Positions 23,655 through 31,552 of a stretch of 64,000 nt of DNA are shown here, piece by piece. Made by a program: the position numbers and the translations under genes. The notes under the pieces were generated by a model. It was not told where the DNA came from. It saw nothing but the letters and a program-made list of their open reading frames with translations, and did not search any database. How positions within the stretch are numbered: position 1 is the stretch's first letter; every line of letters begins with the position of its first letter. The stretch is taken from NCBI GenBank assembly GCA_029556615.1, contig JAKQDD010000118.1:1-64000 (forward strand), given 5' to 3'. This DNA comes from Verrucomicrobiota bacterium (GTDB taxonomy: Bacteria > Verrucomicrobiota > Verrucomicrobiia > Limisphaerales > J093).

Positions 23655-24440
23655 ATGGAAGTCATCATCCGACCTGACGCTGCGGCTGCATCCGATTTGG
23701 TGGCCCGGATCATCGCGCGGGAGCTTCGCGCGAACCCGCACTTGGTTTTGGGGCTGGCCACGGGCCGCACGATGGAGCGGGTTTACGCCCGGCTGCTGGA
23801 ACTGCACCGCGAGGAGGGGCTCGATTTTTCGCTGTGCACGACGTTCAATCTGGACGAATACGTCGGTCTGGCTCCCAGCGACCGGCATTCGTATCGGCAC
23901 TACATGAACCACCACCTGTTGTTGCAGGTGAACGTGGATTTGCGGAACACGCACCTGCCGGACGGGATGGCGTCGGATCTCGACGCCGAGTGTTTGGGCT
24001 ACGAGCGGCTCATCAAGAAATTCAACGGCATTGATTTGCAGCTGCTGGGGCTGGGCCGGGCGGGGCACATCGGTTTCAATGAACCGCTGTCCGCCCTGCA
24101 TTCACGGACCCGGGTGAAGGCGCTTTCCCCCACGACCCTGGAGCAGAACGCTCCGCTCTTCCGCGACGCGTCGGCGATGCCCCGGCGGGCGATCACGATG
24201 GGGGTGGGGACGATTCTTGAGAGCCGGCGATGCCTTCTGCTGGCCACCGGGAAGGAGAAAGCGGCCATTGTGGCGAGGGCGGTCGAGGGGCCGATCACGT
24301 CGATGATTTCGGCGACGGCCTTGCAGCTGCATCCGCGGTGCACGGTGATTGTGGACGAGTCTGCGGCGGGCGGGCTCGAGGGGGCGGACTACTACCGGTG
24401 GCTGTTTGACAATGAACCGGAGTGGGAGCCGTACCGCTGA
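23655..24440 (+). CDS. glucosamine-6-phosphate deaminase family protein (NagB-like 1)
   Basis: This 261-residue protein follows the NagB pattern: LVLGLATGRTMERVYARLLE, TTFNLDEYVGL with the catalytic Asp, HYMNHHLLLQVNV, LLGLGRAGHIGFNEPL, the segment ESRRCLLLATGKEKAAIVAR, and a C-terminal lid. NagB converts glucosamine-6-phosphate to fructose-6-phosphate and ammonia. The usual GIGxxGHIAFNEP is varied to GLGRAGHIGFNEP. It begins 24 bp after the oxidoreductase and is followed by a second, more divergent NagB-family gene. Either true deaminase or a related amino-sugar isomerase; the motifs favour deaminase. Confidence 0.85.
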   Translation: MEVIIRPDAAAASDLVARIIARELRANPHLVLGLATGRTMERVYARLLELHREEGLDFSLCTTFNLDEYVGLAPSDRHSYRHYMNHHLLLQVNVDLRNTHLPDGMASDLDAECLGYERLIKKFNGIDLQLLGLGRAGHIGFNEPLSALHSRTRVKALSPTTLEQNAPLFRDASAMPRRAITMGVGTILESRRCLLLATGKEKAAIVARAVEGPITSMISATALQLHPRCTVIVDESAAGGLEGADYYRWLFDNEPEWEPYR

Positions 24441-24458
24441 CCGGGAGGGGCGACCCGC

Positions 24459-25235
24459 ATGAGCCCCGAGCCGATCCGGGAGTGTCGCGTGGACGCCCTT
24501 GAAGTCCGGGTTTACCGCAGCCAGGCGGAGATGGCGTTGGCTGCCGCGGCTGCCGCGGCGGGACATCTGGCGGCGGTGCTTCGTGAACAAGCGGGGGCTT
24601 CGGTGATCCTGGCGTCGGCGACCTCGCAGATCCAGTTCCTGGCGGCGCTGACGGGGGACCGGTCGATCTGCTGGGAGCGCGTGACGGTGTTCCACATGGA
24701 CGAGTATCTCGGCTTGGCGGAGGACCATCCGGCGAGTTTCCGGAGGTTTCTTCGGGAGCACGTGGCGGATCGCGTTCGACCGGGGGCGGTTCATTACGTG
24801 GGCGGCGATTGTCTCGAACCGCTGAAGGAATGCGCCCGTTACGCGGGTTTGCTTCGGGCTCAGGCGGTGGACTTATGCTGCCTGGGAATCGGGGAGAACG
24901 GTCATCTTGCGTTCAACGATCCGCCCGTGGCGGATTTCAGCGATCCGGAGACAATGAAGCTCGTGAGGTTGGACGACGCCTGTCGGCGGCAGCAGGTGGG
25001 CGAAGGTTGTTTCCCGTCCCTGCAGGCCGTGCCGCAGTACGCGTTCACGCTCACGATGCCCGCGCTATGTTCGGCGAGGCGGATCCTTGGGGTTGTGCCG
25101 GAGCGGCGCAAGGCCGAGGCGGTGCGGCGCGCCTTGCGGGGGCCGGTGGCGCCGGCCTGCCCGGCGTCCTGGCTGCGCCGGCAGGCGCAGACCACGCTCT
25201 ACTTGGACGCGGAGGCGGCCAGCGGCCTCGGCTGA
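24459..25235 (+). CDS. NagB/6-phosphogluconolactonase-family protein (NagB-like 2)
   Basis: A 258-residue paralogue of the preceding protein, only 18 bp downstream. It retains VILASATSQIQFLAALTG in place of the sugar-binding GLATG, the catalytic region VFHMDEYLGLAEDHPASFR, LGIGENGHLAFNDPPVADF and a long insertion with DDACRRQQVGEG and AFTLTMPALCSARRI. The second family type (with DPPVADF and the RQQVGEG segment) is often annotated as glucosamine-6-phosphate isomerase in Bacteroidetes and Planctomycetes. Tandem divergent copies suggest different substrates or a heteromeric enzyme. It overlaps no neighbours; a short GC repeat and copy E follow. Confidence 0.82.
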   Translation: MSPEPIRECRVDALEVRVYRSQAEMALAAAAAAAGHLAAVLREQAGASVILASATSQIQFLAALTGDRSICWERVTVFHMDEYLGLAEDHPASFRRFLREHVADRVRPGAVHYVGGDCLEPLKECARYAGLLRAQAVDLCCLGIGENGHLAFNDPPVADFSDPETMKLVRLDDACRRQQVGEGCFPSLQAVPQYAFTLTMPALCSARRILGVVPERRKAEAVRRALRGPVAPACPASWLRRQAQTTLYLDAEAASGLG

Positions 25236-25250
25236 CGGGGAGTGGCCGCC

Positions 25251-25296
25251 CGCTGCAGCCGCGGGCGCCGACCACGGCGGGGGATGGGGGAACGCA
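25251..25296 (+). repeat. short GC-rich dispersed repeat, copy 2
   Basis: Begins CTGCAGCCGCGGGCGCCGAC and continues CACGGCGGGGG with GGGGGAACGC; see 1043-1090 for the partner. Lies between the second nagB-like gene and repeat copy E. Confidence 0.35.
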
Positions 25297-25328
25297 AACG
25301 GTGCTCGTGCCGCCCTCACCGCGGGCGG

Positions 25329-25483
25329 CTAGAGTCCTCGAACTGTGGAATGTGGGGTCAACAGGTCAAGTTCGGTCCCTGCAGTTCCAAACCCACTCTC
25401 CCGCCTTCGAGGACTCCACATTAGCGAGGCGCGGAAGAGAGGGTCCGGAAAGGCAGGAAGGCTTCATGGGATCGCGGACTCCC
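25329..25483 (+). repeat. CTAG-element copy E (right end truncated)
   Basis: Starts CTAGAGTCCTCGAACTGTGG; left arm partner TTCGAGGACTCCACATTAGC; then GAGGCGCGGAAGAGAGGGTC and AAGGCTTCATGGGATCGCGG, nearly identical to copy G. It stops after GGACTCCCTA, without the closing CGCGCCTCGCTAG, so the right hairpin cannot form. Confidence 0.85.
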
Positions 25484-25522
25484 TATTGACGGTGGACGGT
25501 GGGCGCGGTGTAGAGTGTCGCC

Positions 25523-26311
25523 GTGGCGCGCGGATGGCATTGGCCCTTTCGGTTCTCGAGGCCGCCCGTGAATCTCGGCCCGCTTACCGAGGTGCCGGAA
25601 ACCGAGACGGAACGGGTGTTGCGGGACCGGTTGACGACGTCGGAGAACCCTTCGGCAGCCCTGTGGGATTTGGCTCGGTTTTACAATCACTCAGGCCGTT
25701 CAGAGCGGGCGATCGAGTGCCTGCGCGACATTCTCGCCCGGACGGCGGATCCGGAGGCTCGGGCGGAGTGCCTTCTGGCCTTGGGTCAGGCCACGGAGCG
25801 GTTGCAGGACCCTGCCGGGGCGCTTGAGTTGTACAAGCAGGCGCTGGTGCTCGAGCCCTCGAGTCAGCGGGTTTGGTACTTGCTCCACAACAATCTTGGG
25901 AGCTGCTTGAACGCCCTGGGCCGATTCGCGGACGGGGAGCGCTATGGACGGCGCGCGGTGCAGATCGAGCCTGGGCGTCCCCACGGGCACCTGAACCTTG
26001 GCATCTCGCTGCACGGGCAGGGGCGATGTCGCGAAGCTGTGCGTGCCTGGATTCGGGCGGTGCAGGCCGATGCCGGGGATGGTCGGGCGTTGAAGCTGAT
26101 GGAGCGGGTAATAGCGGAGCATGAAGACCTGGCGGAGGAATTTGCCAATGACTTGCACTGCTGCCGCCTCGCGGTGGACTATGCCGAGCGCGAGGTCAAC
26201 CGTTCCGCCCCTCGGGTTCGCGGGGGGCTTCGGGCGCGGTGGTTTCTGTTCCGGCTGCGTTGGGGTCGGCGGATGACACGGCTTCGCCGGTGGCTTCGGA
26301 CGGGTCAATGA
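25523..26311 (+). CDS. TPR-repeat protein
   Basis: A GTG at 25523 starts a 262-residue protein with at least three TPR units: AALWDLARFYNHSGRSERAI, ARAECLLALGQATERLQDPA with GALELYKQALVLEPSS, and GHLNLGISLHGQGRCREAVR. The last about 50 residues are strongly basic (GGLRARWFLFRLRWGRRMTR). No signal peptide is evident. TPR proteins act as adaptors; the basic tail may contact nucleic acid or membrane. The gene starts 40 bp after the truncated repeat E. I do not recognise a specific orthologue. Confidence 0.7.
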   Translation: MARGWHWPFRFSRPPVNLGPLTEVPETETERVLRDRLTTSENPSAALWDLARFYNHSGRSERAIECLRDILARTADPEARAECLLALGQATERLQDPAGALELYKQALVLEPSSQRVWYLLHNNLGSCLNALGRFADGERYGRRAVQIEPGRPHGHLNLGISLHGQGRCREAVRAWIRAVQADAGDGRALKLMERVIAEHEDLAEEFANDLHCCRLAVDYAEREVNRSAPRVRGGLRARWFLFRLRWGRRMTRLRRWLRTGQ

Positions 26312-26498
26312 CCGTTGGGGGCCGTGGTTGGGGCGATGGCGACTTGCCGTCTGACGAGCGATGGCAGGACTGGAGCATACCAAAGTATGTCCTGGCGAGG
26401 TTCAGAGCGAGGGCCAAGAATGCGCGAGAAAGAGCTTGCCAATCGCTTGGACCGAGAGGGAGAATTGCCCACACTCAAACAACGGAGAGAGGCAATCC

Positions 26499-27185
26499 AT
26501 GAAAAGCACCTTGGGTTTTCTTTTGGAGGCGGCTTTGGCGGCTGCGGTACTCGTGGCACCGTCTGCGGTGGCGCAGGTGGACTATGATTTGACCCGACCT
26601 GGGGACCAGATCATCGGGGTGGGGGCTGTGAAGGGCGACGTGACGAGCGTGCTCTCGGTGGTGGGGACCGCGGGGGGCGTCAACAATTATCCTGGGGGGG
26701 AATCGCCCGAGAAGCTGCTCGACGACAGCCTGGGGACGAAATACCTGAATTTTGCGGAAGTGAACGTGGGGTTCATCCTGACGTTGCCGGGCGATCGTGC
26801 GGCGGCCAACGTGACGGGGTTTCAGCTATTCTCGGCCAATGACTCGGCGAACCGGGATCCGATGACTCTGACGCTGGAGGGGGCGATTGCGACGGATGCG
26901 TTGGCGGCGGCGGGCGGAGCGGACTGGACGCTGCTTTACGAAGGGGCGAGCGGGTTGACTGCCGGCGGGCCGCGGTATGGCATCGGAGACGTCATGACAT
27001 TCGACAACGCCCAGGTATTCAACACGTATCGGTTGCTTGTGACCACCATTCAGGATTCTGGCACAGCGAACTCGATGCAGTTCAGTGAAGTCCAGCTCTA
27101 TGGCACCGTGGTTCCGGAACCTGGCGTGGTGCTGCTGCTGGGCCTTGGGGGCCTCAGCCTCTGGATCGCCCGACGGCGCTCCTGA
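26499..27185 (+). CDS. PEP-CTERM secreted protein with discoidin-like domain
   Basis: GGAGAGAGG lies 7 bp before ATG 26499. The 228-residue product has a signal peptide (MKSTLGFLLEAALAAAVLVA...AVAQ), a central region with YPGGESPEKLLDDSLGTKYL and NVTGFQLFSANDSANRDPMT that resembles F5/8C-like sugar-binding folds, and an exact PEP-CTERM tail: VVPEPGVVLLLGLGGLSLWI followed by ARRRS. PEP-CTERM proteins are processed by exosortase and delivered to the surface or extracellular matrix in exopolysaccharide-producing Gram-negatives. The longer upstream frame is rejected because it lacks this start context. An intrinsic terminator follows at 27220. Confidence 0.88.
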   Translation: MKSTLGFLLEAALAAAVLVAPSAVAQVDYDLTRPGDQIIGVGAVKGDVTSVLSVVGTAGGVNNYPGGESPEKLLDDSLGTKYLNFAEVNVGFILTLPGDRAAANVTGFQLFSANDSANRDPMTLTLEGAIATDALAAAGGADWTLLYEGASGLTAGGPRYGIGDVMTFDNAQVFNTYRLLVTTIQDSGTANSMQFSEVQLYGTVVPEPGVVLLLGLGGLSLWIARRRS

Positions 27186-27219
27186 AGAACGCCAGTCTAT
27201 CTCCGATTACGACGCTCGA

Positions 27220-27255
27220 TCCGCAGGTTCTGACGAGCCTGCGGATTGTCTTTTC
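27220..27255 (+). terminator. intrinsic terminator after the PEP-CTERM gene
   Basis: ATCCGCAGG and CCTGCGGAT form a 9-bp stem with a 10-nt loop, followed by TGTCTTTT. It ends exactly at the CTAG boundary of repeat copy F. Confidence 0.8.
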
Positions 27256-27436
27256 TAGCGAGGCGCCACCTCAGACCCAGTGAAGTCCTCAGACTCACGT
27301 AGACCCTGCTGTGCTTGCCCACCCTCTCTTCCGCGCCTCGCTAATGAAGAGTCCTCGACGGAAGGTGGGGAGGCCTGGAACGGCAGGGGTCAAACTTGAC
27401 CTGTTGACCCCACATTCCACAGGTCGAGGACTCTAG
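27256..27436 (-). repeat. CTAG-bounded double-palindrome element, copy F (full length)
   Basis: The 181-bp copy runs from CTAGCGAGGCGCC (27256) to GGACTCTAG (27436) and reads on the minus strand in the same order as the other copies. Its CTAG at 27433-27436 supplies the TAG stop of the khpB/jag-like gene; its other CTAG abuts the terminator of the PEP-CTERM gene. Both palindromes are intact (AGAGTCCTCGA/TCGACGGAAGG-side arm TCGAGGACTCT equivalent, and AGCGAGGCGCG/GGCGCCTCGCT). Confidence 0.88.
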
Positions 27437-27882
27437 TGTTTCGGCCGGAGGAGGATGGCTTTCCTGGTGGTGCCGGCGACCTCGACGCTGTGGGTTTCGA
27501 CTCCCGGATCGTCCTTGAGGGCGTGATGGACGATGCGGCGATCGAAGGCGTTCATGGGTTCGAGCTCGACGATATCGCCCCAGCGCCGGACTTTTTCCGC
27601 GGCTTCCCTGGCCCGTTGGATGAGGGCCTCGCGGGCTTGGGCGCGGTAATTGCCGACGTCGAGCGTGACTTTGGGGTGCTCTCGGTCCCGCTGGTAGATC
27701 ATCCGATTGATCAGGTACTGGAGCTGGGAGAGGGTTTGGCCCTGGCGGCCGATGAGGCGTCCGGCATCGTCGCACTGGACTTCGAGGAGGAGACCGTCGT
27801 CGAGGTGCTGTTCCTCGACGTTGGGGTTAAAGCCGAGCAGGCGCAGGAACTCCTCGGTGATGGCTTTGGGGTTGACGTCCAT
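27433..27882 (-). CDS. khpB: KH-R3H RNA-binding protein (KhpB/Jag-like, lacking Jag-N)
   Basis: The 149-residue protein has a KH domain with the GRLIGRQGQTLSQLQYLINR loop (GxxG) and a C-terminal R3H domain (LEPMNAFDRRIVHHALKDDP, then SVEVAGTTRKAILLRP). KhpB/Jag proteins bind RNA, pair with KhpA, and influence cell-wall growth in Gram-positives. The N-terminal Jag-N domain is absent, as in many non-Firmicutes. It lies immediately downstream of yidC, the standard position for this gene in the rpmH-rnpA-yidD-yidC block. Its TAG stop coincides with the CTAG boundary of repeat copy F. Confidence 0.93.
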   Translation of the reverse strand: MDVNPKAITEEFLRLLGFNPNVEEQHLDDGLLLEVQCDDAGRLIGRQGQTLSQLQYLINRMIYQRDREHPKVTLDVGNYRAQAREALIQRAREAAEKVRRWGDIVELEPMNAFDRRIVHHALKDDPGVETHSVEVAGTTRKAILLRPKH

Positions 27883-27923
27883 GGCGGGTCGGGGGTTGTG
27901 GAGTGGGGTGTGAAGGGGGGGAA

Positions 27924-29702
27924 TCAGCGCCGGCGTGCTGGAGCCGGAGAGGGAACCGGGGCTGGGGCAGGTGCCGTGCCCTTGGTCAGTTTCATCTGGA
28001 GGATGCTTAGCAGGTTTTGGACGGTCCAGTAAAGTGCCAAACCGGCGGAGAAATTGTAGAGCATGAAGACGAAGATCAGCGGCATGTACTGCATGAGCTT
28101 CTGCTGCATGGGATCGACTCCCGGGGAGGGGGGAGTGAGCCGGGCCTGCCAGAACTGAGTGGCTCCCATGATCAAGGGGAGGGGGTTGAGGGGGAAGCCG
28201 AAGATCATGGCGACGGTATCCGGCTGGGAGAGGTCGTACGCCCAGAGGAATCTGGCGCCGCGCAGCTCAATGGCGCTGCGCAGCATCTGGAAGAAGCCAA
28301 AGAAGACCGGAATCTGAAGGAGGAGGGGCAGACAGCCGCCGAGGGGGCTGACGCGGTTCTGCTTCATGAACTCCATGAGCTTCTGGTTCATCTTCTTGGG
28401 GTCATCCTTGTATTTTGCCTGGATGGCCTTCATCTGGGGCTGGAGGCTTTGCATCCGCTTCATGGAGCGGGTGCTGGCCTGGGTGAGCGGCCAGAAGAGG
28501 ATTTTGATGATGACAGTGATGGCGATGATGGCGGCGCCGTAGGGGAGCCCGAACCGGTGCAGGCCGTTCATCGAGAGGAGGAGGAGCTTGGCAAACCAGC
28601 CGAAGAAGCCGCTGAAGCCCATCACCTGATCGATGCCGCGGCCGAGTTTGACCAGGGCGTTGTACTCCTTGGGGCCGGCGAACACGTCGAGTTCCCGGGT
28701 GAGAGCCTGTCCGGGGGCGAGGGTGAGCGCGTCGTAAGCGAGGGCTGCTTGGAAGCCGCGCGGCTGGGCATTGAGCCGTTTGTTGGCGGCGAGCTCCTCG
28801 GGGGTTGGCCGGGGAAGGTCGACGGGGCGTGCGACCAGCCGTGGGGCGATTTCGGCTGGCAGGGCGATCATGGCAAAGAACTGGTTTTGGACGGAGCCCC
28901 AGACGATGTTGCTGGTGCCGGCGCTGGCGTATTCGGTCCGGGGCGTGCCGGGGAGGCATCCGAGCGTGCGATTGGCGAACCAGGCCTGGTCGGCCGAGGA
29001 TGCGCTCCGGCCGTCGAACCACTCGACCCGGACCATGGTGCCGTCGTCGGTTCCGCTGATGGGTGTGGCGGTGCCGATGACCAGTTCGTGGGCTGGGAGC
29101 ACGAGGGGTTCCTTGCCCTGGTTCTCGAGACGGAGGGCGACGTGGAGCAGGTGGTTGGTGTCGATGCGGAACTCCTTGAGGATGGCGAGGCCGTTGGAGA
29201 GCGACTTCTCGGCGCGCACGACGCCTTGTGCCGGTTCGGTGAGCCGGTACGGCTGGGCGTCATGGATCTCGGGGCCGCCGAGGAGGGCGAGGGCTGGGAC
29301 GGGGGCATGGGCGTTGAGCGTTGCCAAGCGCTGGGCTTGATCCGAGTCGCCTTTCTTGCGTCGGACGCTCTCCGGGTATTTTTTCAGTTCGACGCGTCGC
29401 AAGCCGCCGCCATGGGAGGTGAACACGAAGCGGGTCTCCTCGGTTTCGAGCGACACCAGTGATTCGGCGGTCGAGGGGGGCGTCCAGACCGAGGCGGGCT
29501 GGGGGACTGTGGGAGCCTGAAGCGTGGGGGTGAGCGGGGCGGTGGCGGTGTTGGTGGGCGCCTGGAGCTGAGTGACGTTGGCCGATGGGGCGTTCGTTGA
29601 TCCCTGGACTGGGACAGGGGGGTAGATCCTATTGACGAGCGGCGTCCAGGCGAACAACAGGAGGAAGCAGACGGCGAGAAGCAGTATGGTTTTTCGGTCC
29701 AT
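27924..29702 (-). CDS. yidC: membrane protein insertase YidC
   Basis: YidC inserts proteins into the inner membrane, alone or with Sec. The 592-residue protein has an N-terminal anchor (TILLLAVCFLLLFAWTPLVN), a large periplasmic domain rich in beta-strand (residues about 80-360, e.g. TRFVFTSHGGGLRRVELKKY), and the conserved C-terminal core with KLLLLSMNGLHRF, MKRMQSLQPQMKAIQAKYKD, LGGCLPLLLQIPVFFGFFQM, PLPLIMGATQFWQARLTPP and LYWTVQNLLSILQ. The periplasmic domain shows it is the Gram-negative form. It sits between yidD (35 bp upstream) and khpB (41 bp downstream), consistent with one operon. Confidence 0.97.
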   Translation of the reverse strand: MDRKTILLLAVCFLLLFAWTPLVNRIYPPVPVQGSTNAPSANVTQLQAPTNTATAPLTPTLQAPTVPQPASVWTPPSTAESLVSLETEETRFVFTSHGGGLRRVELKKYPESVRRKKGDSDQAQRLATLNAHAPVPALALLGGPEIHDAQPYRLTEPAQGVVRAEKSLSNGLAILKEFRIDTNHLLHVALRLENQGKEPLVLPAHELVIGTATPISGTDDGTMVRVEWFDGRSASSADQAWFANRTLGCLPGTPRTEYASAGTSNIVWGSVQNQFFAMIALPAEIAPRLVARPVDLPRPTPEELAANKRLNAQPRGFQAALAYDALTLAPGQALTRELDVFAGPKEYNALVKLGRGIDQVMGFSGFFGWFAKLLLLSMNGLHRFGLPYGAAIIAITVIIKILFWPLTQASTRSMKRMQSLQPQMKAIQAKYKDDPKKMNQKLMEFMKQNRVSPLGGCLPLLLQIPVFFGFFQMLRSAIELRGARFLWAYDLSQPDTVAMIFGFPLNPLPLIMGATQFWQARLTPPSPGVDPMQQKLMQYMPLIFVFMLYNFSAGLALYWTVQNLLSILQMKLTKGTAPAPAPVPSPAPARRR

Positions 29703-29737
29703 GAGGCAACCTGGGGGTCAAGCTCCGGGGTGCGGAT

Positions 29738-30112
29738 TCAGAGGGGGGAGGGTTTGTCGGCGGCCTCGGCGAGGCCTCGGGGTATTGGGAGAGCGTGGCT
29801 GTGCCGATTCCTCGATCGTGGGGAGTCCTGGGGATGGGGGGGGTGATGCCGGGTATGCTGGGGAACGCGGCGTTTGGGTGGCACGGGGTCTTCGCCGCAG
29901 CCGCCCCACGGGTGGCAACGGAGGATTCGCTTTGCGGCCAGCCACGAGCCGCGCAGGGCTCCGTGGAGGCGAATGGCATCGGCGGCGTAAGCGGAGCAGG
30001 TTGGCGTATAGCGACAGCGGCCGATGGGACCGAAGATCGCGGTTTTGAGAGGCGACAGCAGGCGACGATAGACCCAGAGGCCGGCGAGCAGGAGATGTTG
30101 GGTCGGATTCAC
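29738..30112 (-). CDS. yidD: membrane protein insertion efficiency factor YidD
   Basis: The GTG at 30112, 8 bp past the rnpA stop, starts a 124-residue protein with [60 protein letters not shown] and GGCGEDPVP, the full YidD signature including its conserved Cys residues and amphipathic helix. The tail after [10 protein letters not shown] is a Pro/His/Arg-rich extension not conserved in the family. YidD assists YidC-dependent insertion at the inner face of the membrane. The longer ATG frame from 30178 overlaps rnpA and is less likely. Confidence 0.93.
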   Translation of the reverse strand: MNPTQHLLLAGLWVYRRLLSPLKTAIFGPIGRCRYTPTCSAYAADAIRLHGALRGSWLAAKRILRCHPWGGCGEDPVPPKRRVPQHTRHHPPHPQDSPRSRNRHSHALPIPRGLAEAADKPSPL

Positions 30113-30119
30113 TGCGGGA

Positions 30120-30548
30120 TTAGTCAGCGCCACGAGGCATGATACCCGCTCTGCGGAAGGCCGCCAGCAGATCGCCATCCACCTCAGCGAGCTTCCTGTC
30201 GCGGATCGAGGGTCGCGCCACGAGGACGACGGCGACGGGCCAGAGGTATTCGTGCTGGTGGCGGCGGAAGGACTCCCGGAGGAGGCGCCGCGCGCGGCTG
30301 CGGATGCAGGCGGAGCCGATTGCGCGGCTGGTGACGACGCCGAGGCGGTGGGATGAACCGGAGGGCAGACGCATCCAATTGGCCACCAGGCAACCGCGGA
30401 TCAAGCGCTGGCCCTGTTGGCGGAGGTTGGCGAATTCCGAGGGCCGGCGCAGGCGCATCGAGCGCCCGAGACGGAGCCGGGAACGCGGCGAGGTCCGGGG
30501 GGCCACACCTGCCGGCGGCTTGGGATGGGACCCGGGGTGGGTGCTCAT
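30120..30548 (-). CDS. rnpA: ribonuclease P protein component
   Basis: RnpA assists the RNase P ribozyme in tRNA 5' maturation. The protein contains [40 protein letters not shown], the signature [13 protein letters not shown] (RNR motif) and [21 protein letters not shown] at the end. ATG 30548 gives 142 aa with a Pro-rich N-terminal extension; MRLRRPSEF at 30458 is a minimal alternative with no better ribosome site. It lies 53 bp downstream of rpmH and 7 bp before yidD, the conserved order. Confidence 0.93.
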   Translation of the reverse strand: MSTHPGSHPKPPAGVAPRTSPRSRLRLGRSMRLRRPSEFANLRQQGQRLIRGCLVANWMRLPSGSSHRLGVVTSRAIGSACIRSRARRLLRESFRRHQHEYLWPVAVVLVARPSIRDRKLAEVDGDLLAAFRRAGIMPRGAD

Positions 30549-30601
30549 GGGCGACGGTGCGGTTGGCACGCGGGGCCGCCCCACACTCCTGGGGAGTGGG
30601 G

Positions 30602-30739
30602 TTACACGGGGGTGAGGCGCTTACGGCCGGCGCGGCGACGCCGGGCCAGGGTTGCGCGACCGCTTTTGGATGCGCTGCGAGCCAGGAAGCCGTGTTGGCG
30701 TTTCCTTCGGATCTTGGAGGGTTGATATTGGCGTTTCAT
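30602..30739 (-). CDS. rpmH: 50S ribosomal protein L34
   Basis: A 45-codon gene: [20 protein letters not shown], then [25 protein letters not shown], matching L34 along its whole length (MKRTYQPSKxRRxRxHGFRxRM..GRxVLxxRRxKGRxRL). L34 is a small basic protein of the large subunit. It opens the rpmH-rnpA-yidD-yidC-khpB block that often lies near the replication origin; dnaA is not in the window. Confidence 0.97.
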   Translation of the reverse strand: MKRQYQPSKIRRKRQHGFLARSASKSGRATLARRRRAGRKRLTPV

Positions 30740-30862
30740 TTTAATTCGTTGGTGCTCAGGCGCCTGGGTTGGGCATGAACTCGCATTCTGCGGCGGGTCG
30801 TCCGGTTTCCATGAACCGTCGCAGAGTTTCGCGGACGGGATTACCCCGCCCGTCCACAGACA

Positions 30863-30892
30863 GAAGGCCGCCCCACGGCGGAGGCGGCCTTC
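30863..30892 (-). terminator. GC-rich hairpin downstream of the RRM gene
   Basis: GAAGGCCGCC and GGCGGCCTTC form a 10-bp stem about 50 bp beyond the RRM protein stop on the minus strand. The following bases on that strand are TGTCTGTGG, only moderately T-rich. It probably separates the RRM gene from rpmH. Confidence 0.6.
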
Positions 30893-30940
30893 GCAAAACC
30901 CGCGTAACGGTCCCCGCGACGTCGATGCGCGGACACCGGG

Positions 30941-31252
30941 TCACTCGGCGTCGTGGCGATCGCCCCCGTGGCGGGGCGGGCGGTCCGGGCGTTCCTCGCG
31001 AGGACGGGCGATGTTGACCGTCAGCGATCGCCCTTGAAACTCCTTGCTGTGGAACATTTCCACCGCCCGGTTGGCTTCCTCGGGGCTTGAGAACTCGACG
31101 AAGGCGAAGCCACGGGACTTGCCCGTGTACTTGTCCAGCATCAAATTGCAGGAGGTGACGACCCCAGCCTGCGAGAAGTAGTCCTGCAGGTCACTTTCCA
31201 GTGTGCGGTAGGACAGATTACCGACAAACAAACGACACGCGCTGTTACTCAT
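30941..31252 (-). CDS. RRM-domain RNA-binding protein
   Basis: The 103-residue protein is a single RNA-recognition motif: RNP2 is RLFVGNLSY and RNP1 is KSRGFAFVEF, with beta-strands in the correct order and SLTVNIARPREE closing the fold, then a short Arg/Asp/Gly-rich tail (RPDRPPRHGGDRHDAE). Small one-RRM proteins of this kind (Rbp family) occur in cyanobacteria, Verrucomicrobiota and others, and bind U-rich or G-rich RNA; several are cold-induced. It is preceded by about 300 bp without another gene, which must contain its promoter. Confidence 0.93.
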   Translation of the reverse strand: MSNSACRLFVGNLSYRTLESDLQDYFSQAGVVTSCNLMLDKYTGKSRGFAFVEFSSPEEANRAVEMFHSKEFQGRSLTVNIARPREERPDRPPRHGGDRHDAE

Positions 31253-31552
31253 ACCAACTCAGAACCGCTCAAAGAAAAAAGTGGGGGAACTGCACCCGCA
31301 GGATCTCCGAAGCCGCTTCATCCTATCTGACTTACCGACCTCTGTCACGCCGACACTACTAATTCTTTGCGCGCGAAGATCCTACCAAGTGTCCCGCCGT
31401 CGTCAATAGCGAATTCCGGTTCAAAAAACGGTTAGTCTTTGCCAAAAAGGGTGAAGCCGCTTGAAAGTCAGGACCCTACCGTGCAACCCCATGTTGTCCC
31501 AGCGAAAGGCCCGGAGTACGGCGTTTGATCGCCGCTGAGAGCAGCGACGCCC
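31253..31552. other. intergenic region, lower in GC
   Basis: Between the divergent RRM and deacetylase genes. It is visibly richer in A/T than the flanking genes (for example ACACTACTAATTCTTTGCGC and GGTTCAAAAAACGG). It should contain both promoters, but I see no convincing -35/-10 pair, operator or RNA gene. Confidence 0.4.

Noticed and set aside
25345-25827. 160-codon frame starting inside repeat copy E
   Set aside because: It begins in the repeat and then runs out of frame through the TPR gene; similar frames appear in other copies (MEC...VNRS...RLRGL) only because the repeat is conserved, not because it codes.
30740-30940. DnaA-box-like CGTCCACAG and a possible oriC next to rpmH
   Set aside because: Only one weak match, no cluster and no dnaA or AT-rich unwinding stretch.
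30756-30944. 62-codon minus-strand frame between rpmH and the RRM gene
   Set aside because: It spans the hairpin terminator and shows no family resemblance.
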